DNA of 7,710 nucleotides from positions 1 through 7,710 of the forward strand of contig CALGGP010000412.1 of assembly GCA_937915885.1 (NCBI GenBank), in the 5' to 3' direction. Position numbers and translations under genes: made by a program. This DNA is from an uncultured Selenomonadales bacterium. Lineage in GTDB: Bacteria > Bacillota > Negativicutes > Selenomonadales > Selenomonadaceae. The notes beneath the pieces are model-generated. The model did no database searches, had not been told where the DNA came from, and saw nothing but the letters and a program-made list of their open reading frames with translations. Positions within the stretch are counted from its first letter, which is position 1. Every line of letters begins with the position of its first letter. Below are positions 1 to 5,782 of this stretch, in pieces.

Positions 1-335
1 TTGAGCACGGCGACCAACCGTCGTCGGCAGCGCCCGCCTCGATCAGCGCGCCCGTCCGTCGAGTGCAGCGACCAATCATCGTCGGCACCCGACTCGATCA
101 GCGGCGCCCCATCCGTCGAGCGCGGCGCCCCATCCGCATCGGCGCCCAACTTGTTTTAGCCTGCCGCCTTCGACCGCGCGGAGCGACGCCCAACTTGCGT
201 CGACGGCGTCCTTCAATTTAAAAGAGCCGCACACCGCGCGGGAGGGTGGGCTTGTAAAGCAGCACTGCTGCCGGTGGGCGGCGCTAAAAAAGCCCCGCAG
301 GGTTCACCGAACGGCGGTCGGGAAATAAATTCTGA
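1..335. repeat. GC-rich repetitive gene-free region with a ~57-nt tandem repeat
   Basis: No convincing gene lies here. The left part holds a degenerate tandem repeat: unit 1 about 10-67, unit 2 about 68-124, and a partial third unit at about 125-147. Shared words are GCGACCAA..CGTCGGC, ..CTCGATCAGC.. and CCGTCGAG. Further right are phrases also found in the other two gaps, such as GCGCCCAACTTG (about 142-153) and GCGTCGACGGCG (about 197-208) followed by an A/T-rich CAATTTAAAAG. A G-rich stretch GGGAGGGTGGGC (240-251) and a small dyad GCAGCA-C-TGCTGC (259-271) follow. Two forward frames are open from the left edge, but they read through the repeats in low-complexity R/P/S/A peptides, so I treat them as non-coding. 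Confidence 0.6.
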
Positions 336-364
336 TTGACAACGCGGCGGCGATTAAATAAAAT
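336..364 (+). promoter_or_regulatory. Sigma-70-type promoter of the transporter-kinase operon
   Basis: A perfect -35 box TTGACA (336-341), a 17-nt spacer and a -10 box TAAAAT (359-364, 5 of 6 matches) form a near-consensus housekeeping promoter. Transcription would start near 371. The TTG that could serve as an upstream start codon is the first triplet of this -35 box, so it would not be in the mRNA. Confidence 0.8.
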
Positions 365-407
365 GCGCCTAATCATGAGCCGTGTGCTCGAGATGGGGGC
401 GCCTTCA

Positions 408-3332
408 ATGGACAAGGAAGCAGATACAAATTTAATTCAAACACATTCGAGACTTAAGCCGTACCTCTCGCCGCTCAACGTTTGGGCGCTGTCGTTCGGT
501 TGCGCCGTCGGCTGGGGAGCTTTCGTCATGCCCGGCACGACTTTTTTGCCAATCGCCGGACCGATCGGTACCGCAATCGGCATGAGCATCGGCGGGCTCG
601 TTATGCTCGTCATCGGCTACAATTACCATTACATGATGAATCGCTTCCCCGACGCCGGCGGCACCTACGCCTACTCGAAACGCATTTTCGGCTACGACCA
701 CGGCTTTTTGAGCGCGTGGTTTTTGATCCTCGTCTACATCGCCATCACTTGGGCCAACGCCACCGCCCTTGCGCTCATATCTCGAAAACTTTTCGGCTCG
801 ATGCTGCAATTCGGCTTCCATTATACCATCGCCGGCTTCGACGTTTATCTCGGCGAAGTGCTCTTGGCATTGGGCGCGTTGTGGATTTTCGGCGCCGTCT
901 GTATTCGCGGTGGCAAGGTCGCCGCTTACGTTCAGACCGTCGCCGCCGTCATTCTCCTCGGCGGAGTTGTTATCGGTTTCGCCGCCGTCCTCAACAAACA
1001 CGGGCTCGATATTTTTAATATCCAACCGCAATTCGTTCCCGACGTCGGAACGTTCTCCGCTATCATTTCGATCGTCGTGCTCGCGCCATGGGCTTTCGCC
1101 GGTTTCGAGTCCGTCTCGCAATCGACCGAAGGCTTTACATTCTCCACCAAAAAAACTTTCGCCATTCTCTGTGCCGCCGTCGTGAGCGCCGCCTTCGCTT
1201 ACATCGCGCTCGCCTTCATCGCCGTCGCCTCCGTCCCACGCATCTACGACAATTGGTTTCAATACATCAAAGACATCGGCAATCTCGACGGGCTTGCCGC
1301 GCTCCCGACGTTTTTCTCCGTCGACATGCTCATGGGCAATCCCGGACTTGTAATTTTGACTTTCACCGTTGCCGCCGGAATTATCACGGGGCTCGTCGGA
1401 AATTACATCGCCGCCTCCCGATTGATTTACGCGCTCACTCGAGACGATCTGCTGCCGCCATGGTTCGGTCGCCTCAATAAATATATGTCGCCGCAAAACG
1501 CGATTCTTTTTATTATGATCCTCTCACTGCCGATCCCGTTCCTCGGTCGCACGGCAATCAGTTGGATCATCGACGTCAACACAATCGGTGCCACGATCGA
1601 TTACGCTTACACCTCCGCCGTCACTTTCGTGCTCGCTCGAAAGGATAATCGGCTCCTCGAAAAAATCACCGGCGCCTTCGGCGTGATCGTGTCGGCGATG
1701 TTCTTCTGCTACTTCATGATCCCAAATTTCTGGTCGGTGGCGGCGATGGCGACCGAGTCATATCTGATTCTGATCTGGTGGAGCATTCTCGGCTTCGTTT
1801 GCTTCCGATATGTTTTCAAGCGTGACACGCGTCGGCGGTTCGGCAAATCGACCGTGGCGTGGATGGCGCTGCTGTTTTTGATTTTCTTTACGTCAACGAT
1901 GTGGCTCCGTCAGGCGACGCACGAGTCGAGCGCGTCCGTCCTGCACAGCCTCAACGATTATTATTCCAACGTGCTCAACGACCATAAGATCGTTCCGAAC
2001 GCGATCGAAAAGGCGGATTCGGAGTATTATCTCCAACTGCAAATGGATTCGATCAGCACGGCGCTCACTCGAAACAATTTGATGCAGATGACGCTGATTG
2101 TGATTGCGCTGTTCATCATGTTTAACATCTACGATTTGATGATGAGGCGCGAGCGGCAGATGGAGGTGCAGAAGGTCGAGGCGGAGCAATCGAGCCGCGC
2201 GAAGTCGACGTTCCTCTCGAACATGTCTCACGACATCAGGACGCCGATGAACGCGATAATCGGTTACACGAATATGATTCGGAAGGAAAAAAATTTGCCG
2301 CCGAAGACGGTCTCATATCTCGAAAAGATCGAGGCGTCGAACAAACATTTGCTGGCGCTGATCAATGACATACTCGACATGAGTCGGATCGAAAGCGGCA
2401 AGATGGAGCTTGATCCCGCGAAGGAGGACATCATTCAGGCGATGCGCGAGGTGCGCGATTTGTTCTCGACGCAAATGGTGACGAAGAGCATCAATTATGA
2501 AGTGACGGCGGTGAATGTCAAGCACCCGATAGTGATGTTCGACAAGCCGCGTCTGAATCGGGTGCTGTTGAATCTGATCAGCAACGCGTACAAATTTACG
2601 CCGCAGGGCGGTCGTGTGACGGTGACGCTGAGGCAGGTCGGCGCGGACGACGGCGAGGCGCAATTCGAGTTGAGCGTCAAAGATACGGGCATGGGAATGA
2701 GTCCGGAGTTTGCGGCGACGGTCTTTGAGGCGTATTCGCGAGATCGCTCGGTGAGCAATATCCAAGGGACGGGGCTCGGCATGGCGATCACCAAAAGCAT
2801 TGTCGAGCTGATGGGCGGCACGATCCGCGTCGAGAGTGAGCTCGGCAAGGGGACGGAGTTCATCGTGAGTGTATCGTTCCCGATCGTCGACGAGCCGATA
2901 GTAGAGGAGAAGCAAGACGCGTCGGACGAGACGGCGTCGGAGCTCGACTTCAACAATATGCATCTGTTGTTGGTTGAAGACAATCTCGTCAATCGCGAGA
3001 TCGCGTCGTTGGTGTTGACGGAGTTCGGATTTACGCTCGACACGGCGGAGAACGGCAAAGAGGCGGTCGAGAAGGTAGAGGCGTCGACGCCCGGGGAGTT
3101 TGCGGCGGTGCTGATGGATATACAGATGCCGATAATGAACGGCTACGAGGCAACGAAAGCGATCAGAGCGTTGAGCAATCCCGCGCTCGCCAACATACCG
3201 ATCATCGCGATGACGGCGAACGCATTCAAAGAGGATATCAAGGCGGCGAAGGACGCGGGCATGAACAGTCACATCGCGAAACCGCTCGACGTGCCGCAGA
3301 TGATCGCGACGTTGACCGAAGTACTGAAGTGA
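408..3332 (+). CDS. APC-type permease fused to hybrid histidine kinase with receiver domain
   Basis: This is a 974-residue inner-membrane protein counted from ATG 408. Residues ~25-470 form an APC-superfamily transporter with about 12 hydrophobic helices. TM1 carries the broken-helix segment GCAVGWGAFVMPG, typical of substrate-binding APC carriers. Two extra helices (~483-500 and ~558-578) flank a ~57-residue loop predicted to be extracytoplasmic. A cytoplasmic kinase follows: HisKA with phospho-acceptor H608 in SNMSHDIRTPMNA, then HATPase_c with N-box N722/N726, G1 DTGMG at 759 and G2 GTGLG at 787. The receiver domain has E857/D858, phospho-acceptor D904 in MDIQMP, T936 and K958. No HPt or DNA-binding output domain is present. 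It is probably a nutrient or amino-acid sensor-transducer, possibly one that no longer transports; the substrate is unknown. ATG 408 is preferred because the promoter overlaps the more upstream starts; its Shine-Dalgarno (GGGGG, 394-398) is weak. The rhodanese gene follows after 19 nt. Confidence 0.9.
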   Translation: MDKEADTNLIQTHSRLKPYLSPLNVWALSFGCAVGWGAFVMPGTTFLPIAGPIGTAIGMSIGGLVMLVIGYNYHYMMNRFPDAGGTYAYSKRIFGYDHGFLSAWFLILVYIAITWANATALALISRKLFGSMLQFGFHYTIAGFDVYLGEVLLALGALWIFGAVCIRGGKVAAYVQTVAAVILLGGVVIGFAAVLNKHGLDIFNIQPQFVPDVGTFSAIISIVVLAPWAFAGFESVSQSTEGFTFSTKKTFAILCAAVVSAAFAYIALAFIAVASVPRIYDNWFQYIKDIGNLDGLAALPTFFSVDMLMGNPGLVILTFTVAAGIITGLVGNYIAASRLIYALTRDDLLPPWFGRLNKYMSPQNAILFIMILSLPIPFLGRTAISWIIDVNTIGATIDYAYTSAVTFVLARKDNRLLEKITGAFGVIVSAMFFCYFMIPNFWSVAAMATESYLILIWWSILGFVCFRYVFKRDTRRRFGKSTVAWMALLFLIFFTSTMWLRQATHESSASVLHSLNDYYSNVLNDHKIVPNAIEKADSEYYLQLQMDSISTALTRNNLMQMTLIVIALFIMFNIYDLMMRRERQMEVQKVEAEQSSRAKSTFLSNMSHDIRTPMNAIIGYTNMIRKEKNLPPKTVSYLEKIEASNKHLLALINDILDMSRIESGKMELDPAKEDIIQAMREVRDLFSTQMVTKSINYEVTAVNVKHPIVMFDKPRLNRVLLNLISNAYKFTPQGGRVTVTLRQVGADDGEAQFELSVKDTGMGMSPEFAATVFEAYSRDRSVSNIQGTGLGMAITKSIVELMGGTIRVESELGKGTEFIVSVSFPIVDEPIVEEKQDASDETASELDFNNMHLLLVEDNLVNREIASLVLTEFGFTLDTAENGKEAVEKVEASTPGEFAAVLMDIQMPIMNGYEATKAIRALSNPALANIPIIAMTANAFKEDIKAAKDAGMNSHIAKPLDVPQMIATLTEVLK

Positions 3333-3351
3333 TTTGGAGGATTGAATACTG

Positions 3352-3762
3352 ATGTCAGGTAAAAAGAAAAACACCTTAATTGCATTGGTGTTGTTACTCG
3401 GTCTGATAGGCGTGGCGATGTACATAATGGGCTTCGGCAATCGCCCGACGCATTTGAACGCCGACGAGGCAATGAACATGATGGCATCGACACCAAACGC
3501 GATCCTGCTCGACGTTCGAGAGCAAGAGGAGTATGACAAGAAACATATTCCGAACGCGGTGCTGTTGCCGATCGAAAAAATCAACGCGGGGCAAGACATC
3601 GAGACGACGTTGCCGGATAAAAATCGTCCGATCCTCGTCTACTGTCAGACGGGGCGCCGCGCGGAAAATGCTGCGTCGAAACTGGCGAAGATGGGCTATA
3701 AGCACGTCTACGAGTTCGGAGGGCTGGTCGAGTGGAACGGTCCGCTCGTGGGCGAGGACTGA
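3352..3762 (+). CDS. Membrane-anchored single-domain rhodanese (sulfurtransferase-like)
   Basis: This 136-residue protein has a short basic N-terminus, one hydrophobic helix (~7-27) and a single rhodanese domain (~35-133). Family signatures are LLDVREQEEYDKKHIPNA, typical of the first half of the domain, and the active-site loop CQTGRR with catalytic C98. The six-residue loop fits sulfane-sulfur transferases rather than Cdc25-like phosphatases, whose loop is longer. With no cleavage site evident, the domain is probably anchored on the outer face of the inner membrane. It may handle persulfide or thiol redox chemistry, but the substrate cannot be read from sequence. GGAGG at 3336-3340 lies 11 nt before the ATG. 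Only 19 nt separate it from the transporter-kinase stop, so the two genes are almost certainly co-transcribed. Confidence 0.9.
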   Translation: MSGKKKNTLIALVLLLGLIGVAMYIMGFGNRPTHLNADEAMNMMASTPNAILLDVREQEEYDKKHIPNAVLLPIEKINAGQDIETTLPDKNRPILVYCQTGRRAENAASKLAKMGYKHVYEFGGLVEWNGPLVGED

Positions 3763-3770
3763 TTTTGGGC

Positions 3771-3780
3771 AAAAAAAAAT
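3771..3780 (-). terminator. T-tract directly after tRNA-Arg
   Basis: Read on the - strand, the encoded CCA end of the tRNA is followed by one A and nine T residues. No separate hairpin precedes the tract, so the T-arm/acceptor helix of the tRNA itself would have to act as the terminator stem. This is a plausible but unproven stop for a single-gene tRNA transcript. Confidence 0.45.
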
Positions 3781-3857
3781 TGGTGCGACCGGCGCGATTC
3801 GAACGCGCGACCTACTGCTTAGGAGGCAGTTGCTCTATCCAACTGAGCTACGACCGC
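3781..3857 (-). tRNA. tRNA-Arg (anticodon CCT)
   Basis: The reverse complement folds as a complete 77-nt tRNA. The acceptor stem GCGGTCG pairs with CGGTCGC (two G-U pairs), and A73 and an encoded CCA follow. The D-arm contains AGCTCAGTTGGATAGAGC. The anticodon stem ACTGC/GCAGT encloses loop CTCCTAA, giving anticodon CCT (complement of 3821-3823), which reads AGG. The T-arm contains GTTCGAATC. It lies opposite to and 18 nt beyond the rhodanese stop codon. AGG is an infrequent Arg codon in the genes here, where CGC, CGT, CGA and CGG are commoner. Confidence 0.97.
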
Positions 3858-3870
3858 ATTGCCATGTGAG

Positions 3871-3899
3871 ATTATACAGCACTCGACTGCGTCTGTCAA
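3871..3899 (-). promoter_or_regulatory. Perfect-consensus promoter of tRNA-Arg
   Basis: On the - strand, TTGACA (complement of 3894-3899), exactly 17 nt, then TATAAT (complement of 3871-3876) match both sigma-70 hexamers in full. The predicted start is near 3864, a few bases before the tRNA 5' end at 3857. An A/T tract just upstream (3905-3915) could act as an UP element. This is what a strong stable-RNA promoter would look like. Confidence 0.9.
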
Positions 3900-3914
3900 A
3901 GCCGAAAATTTTTT

Positions 3915-4002
3915 TGAGGGCGCCGCCGACGCTCCCGCCCCCCAATGGCAGCGCCCAACGGAGGCTGAGGTTCCCACCCGCGTCGTCGGCGCCCCGTCCG
4001 TT
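3915..4002 (+). repeat. Dispersed intergenic repeat, copy A
   Basis: This GC-rich stretch aligns without gaps to 7071-7158. By eye, about 66 of the first 81 positions match. The best blocks are GGGCGCCGCCG, GCGCCCAACGG and TTCCCACCCGCGTCG. It lies in the gap between tRNA-Arg and the exported-protein gene. The reading frames across it give low-complexity peptides, so it is non-coding. The family is not one I recognise. Confidence 0.7.
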
Positions 4003-4018
4003 TTCGGTGCCCACCCCC

Positions 4019-4040
4019 GCGCCGTTGGCGCCGTTTTTTT
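4019..4040 (+). terminator. Possible intrinsic terminator for the + strand operon
   Basis: GCGCC (4019-4023), loop GTT, GGCGC (4027-4031), then CCG and seven T residues (4034-4040). The stem is short and two to three bases intervene before the T-tract, so the fit is moderate. The only known + strand transcription unit upstream is the transporter-kinase/rhodanese operon. If this is its terminator, the mRNA would run about 275 nt past the rhodanese stop and be antisense to tRNA-Arg. Confidence 0.4.
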
Positions 4041-4046
4041 ATCACG

Positions 4047-4062
4047 GTTCCTGATAAGGAAC
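4047..4062. other. Small inverted repeat (GTTCC/GGAAC)
   Basis: GTTCC (4047-4051) and GGAAC (4058-4062) flank a 6-nt loop TGATAA. No T-tract follows on either strand, so it is not a standard terminator. It sits between the + strand terminator-like hairpin and the G-quadruplex motif, downstream of the exported-protein gene, and might be a transcript-end or protein-binding structure. Nothing further can be said. Confidence 0.3.
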
Positions 4063-4065
4063 ATG

Positions 4066-4080
4066 GGGTGGGTGGGCGGG
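4066..4080 (+). other. Canonical G-quadruplex motif, copy 1
   Basis: GGGTGGGTGGGCGGG has four G3 tracts with three 1-nt loops, the arrangement known to give very stable parallel quadruplexes. It lies about 40 nt past the stop of the exported-protein gene. In that gene's mRNA it reads as the C-rich complement, preceded by an A/T-rich run and GACGA. An identical 15-mer in the same relation to a gene end is at 7690-7704. Confidence 0.75.
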
Positions 4081-4121
4081 AAAATTTATTCGTCACCTCG
4101 CAGGTCGAAAGGCAGGCAGGC

Positions 4122-4790
4122 TCAATCGACGAGTTTGCGTTCGACCTCTTTGCGCTCGGCGATCGGAGTGCGCCGCAAAACTTTTTCTCGCACGTCCGTC
4201 GTGACGATCACCTCCGACATGCAATCGTCCGCCAAAAATCGCGCCGTTCCCCAATTCGATTCTTCCCCGTTATACGACCGCGCCGCCTTCTTGAGCGTAA
4301 CTTCCTTCGTATCGTCCTCATAAACGATCAGAATGACTTCCGCGTCGCTGATCATTCTGTTTTCGCCGTTGAGCATCGACGCCCCGATCATCACGTCTTG
4401 ACTGTATCGACGCAGGATCGGACAAATCACCATATCCGCCTTCATTCGCGTCGACAATTCCTCCATCGCCGCCTGCAGGCGCGCCTTCTTATCTTTTTTG
4501 CGCAATTTGCTCCAGATGTCCTGCAACTGCGCGGCAGCCTCCGACGCCGGAAGATATTCGACCGCCTTCAGAGTGCCGTTGAGCGGAACGTGGATCGCTC
4601 GGCTCAATTTCAATTCCAAGCCCGCCAGCGCATCTTCGTCGGGCTCCTCCGACAAAATTATCAGCGGCAGTCGCGCCAAGCGGAGCGGCTTTTTTATTTC
4701 GGACGCCTTTTCATCGGATTGATCCGCCGCCGACGCCGTCAATGTCAACGCCAACATCAACAGCATCACCGTCGTCAATAATTTTTTCAT
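4122..4790 (-). CDS. Exported protein of unknown function
   Basis: This 222-residue protein has a clear Sec signal peptide: MKK, a hydrophobic core and TASA, with likely cleavage after ~21. No lipobox is seen, so it is probably soluble in the periplasm. I do not recognise the family. The mature part starts basic (EIKKPLRLARLPLIIL) and contains a charged helical stretch (~85-118) rich in K, E, Q and A. Alternating strand-like segments follow (DMVICPILRRYS, EVILIVYEDD, TKEVTLKKAARSY), then a charged C-terminus. A compact alpha/beta fold like those of periplasmic CsgG/LpoB-type proteins is possible but is only an impression. ATG 4790 is supported by GGGAGG (complement of 4798-4803) 7 nt upstream. 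Its start lies 18 nt after the YitT-family stop, so it is the second gene of that operon. Confidence 0.85.
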   Translation of the reverse strand: MKKLLTTVMLLMLALTLTASAADQSDEKASEIKKPLRLARLPLIILSEEPDEDALAGLELKLSRAIHVPLNGTLKAVEYLPASEAAAQLQDIWSKLRKKDKKARLQAAMEELSTRMKADMVICPILRRYSQDVMIGASMLNGENRMISDAEVILIVYEDDTKEVTLKKAARSYNGEESNWGTARFLADDCMSEVIVTTDVREKVLRRTPIAERKEVERKLVD

Positions 4791-4808
4791 GCGCTCGCCT
4801 CCCGTCTG

Positions 4809-5657
4809 TCAATGCCCCGATTTTTTGAATCGCCCTCCGACTATGTCATGCACGACGTTGATCGTCACGAACGCCCGATCGTCGATCTCGTTGACGATCC
4901 GCTTCAGCTTGTCCACCTCGAGCCGCGTCACCACGCAATATAATACTTCCTTCTTCTGCTTGGTGTAGCCGCCCTCGCCGTAGAGGATCGTCACCCCGCG
5001 CCCCAGTTTGTAGTTGAGCGCCGCCGTCAGCTCCGCCGGACTGTTGGTCACGATCATTACTCCGTACGATTCGTCGAAGCCCTTGATCACCGTGTCGATC
5101 ATCTTCGCGATCACGAAATACGCAAACAGCGAGTACATTCCTTTGTCCCAACCGAACAGCAGCCCCGCGCCCGATAAGATGAACAGATTGATGAACATGA
5201 CGACTTCGCCGACGGAGAAAACCGATTTTCGATCGGCAATGATCGCAACGATCTCCGTGCCGTCGAGCGAACCGCCCGCGCGCATGATCAATCCGACGCC
5301 GAGCCCGTCGATGATGCCGCCGAAGATCGCCGCCAAGAACGGATCGTTGGTGACTTTATCCATGTGCTCGAACACCGCCGACCAGATCGAAAGGAAGATG
5401 ACGGCAATGATCGTCGCGATCACGAAACTTTTTCCGATTTGTTTGTAGGCGAGATACAGGAACGGAATGTTTAGGACGATCAGAAAAATACCGAGCGGCA
5501 TGCCCGTGACGTAGCTTGCCATGATCGACAGACCGACGACGCCTCCGTCGATGACGTTGTTCGGAATCAAAAACAATTCCAGACCGACCGCCGCAATCGC
5601 TGCGCCGATGCAAAGCTGAGTATATTTCTTAATGTAAGTGCCGATGCTTGTGCTCAT
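4809..5657 (-). CDS. YitT family membrane protein (DUF161 + DUF2179)
   Basis: This 282-residue protein has the normal length and architecture of the YitT family. An N-terminal integral-membrane domain of about five to six helices (~13-190) carries the family signatures IPNNVIDGGVVGLS (31-44) and RAGGSLDGTEIVA (126-138). A cytoplasmic C-terminal domain (~198-275) has YTKQKKEVLYCVVTRLE and DDRAFVTINVVHDIVGGRF, typical of DUF2179. The DUF2179 domain resembles small ligand-binding regulatory domains. The transport or enzymatic role of the family is not settled, so none is assigned. ATG 5657 is supported by GGGAG (complement of 5665-5669) 7 nt upstream and by a promoter just beyond. It is the first gene of a two-gene unit with the exported protein. 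Confidence 0.92.
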   Translation of the reverse strand: MSTSIGTYIKKYTQLCIGAAIAAVGLELFLIPNNVIDGGVVGLSIMASYVTGMPLGIFLIVLNIPFLYLAYKQIGKSFVIATIIAVIFLSIWSAVFEHMDKVTNDPFLAAIFGGIIDGLGVGLIMRAGGSLDGTEIVAIIADRKSVFSVGEVVMFINLFILSGAGLLFGWDKGMYSLFAYFVIAKMIDTVIKGFDESYGVMIVTNSPAELTAALNYKLGRGVTILYGEGGYTKQKKEVLYCVVTRLEVDKLKRIVNEIDDRAFVTINVVHDIVGGRFKKSGH

Positions 5658-5688
5658 AAAATCGCTCCCGTGAAATTTTTATATCGCA

Positions 5689-5717
5689 ATTATAATTCAC
5701 TCGGCGGCGATGTGCAA
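5689..5717 (-). promoter_or_regulatory. Promoter of the YitT-family operon
   Basis: On the - strand, TTGCAC (complement of 5712-5717, 3 of 6 matches), a 17-nt spacer and a perfect TATAAT (complement of 5689-5694). The start would be near 5682, giving a ~25-nt leader that includes the Shine-Dalgarno. The -10 lies in the palindrome ATTATAAT (5689-5696), but no matching -35 supports its use on the + strand. Confidence 0.65.
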
Positions 5718-5721
5718 CGGC

Positions 5722-5750
5722 TTGATAAAAATCGGCGATGATGATACACT
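5722..5750 (+). promoter_or_regulatory. Promoter of the DUF3084 gene
   Basis: TTGATA (5722-5727, 5 of 6 matches), a 17-nt spacer and TACACT (5745-5750, 4 of 6 matches). Transcription would start near 5757. The ATG codons at 5738 and 5741 lie inside this promoter and have no Shine-Dalgarno, whereas the GGAG at 5771-5774 and TTG 5783 fall downstream of the predicted start. Confidence 0.6.
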
Positions 5751-5782
5751 TCGACCCGACTAAAATGATTGGAGACAAAAAA

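Noticed and set aside
10..147. CRISPR array
   Set aside because: The units are degenerate along their whole length and directly abut, with no unique spacers between constant repeats.
1..221. Two + strand frames open from the left edge (to about 162 and 221)
   Set aside because: They run through the tandem repeats and encode low-complexity Arg/Pro/Ser/Ala peptides. The same repeat words occur in other non-coding gaps in different frames.
432..1496. Long open frame (354 codons) antisense to the permease half
   Set aside because: Its peptide is a low-complexity run of E, G, D and R without domains or a Shine-Dalgarno. It arises because the permease half is rich in C-ending codons that leave few antisense stops.
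2313..3599. Long open frame (428 codons) antisense to the kinase and rhodanese
   Set aside because: It spans two well-recognised genes on the other strand, has an Arg/His-rich composition and shows no recognisable motif.
4068..4781. Open frame of 237 codons on the + strand over the exported-protein gene
   Set aside because: It is opposite a gene with a clear signal peptide and Shine-Dalgarno. Its peptide is Arg/His/Gln-rich, typical of a shadow frame.
5691..5696. + strand TATAAT as the -10 box of the DUF3084 gene
   Set aside because: No -35-like sequence lies at the right distance upstream (CCGTGA at 5668-5673). The TTGATA/TACACT pair downstream fits better; this TATAAT is part of the palindrome used on the - strand.
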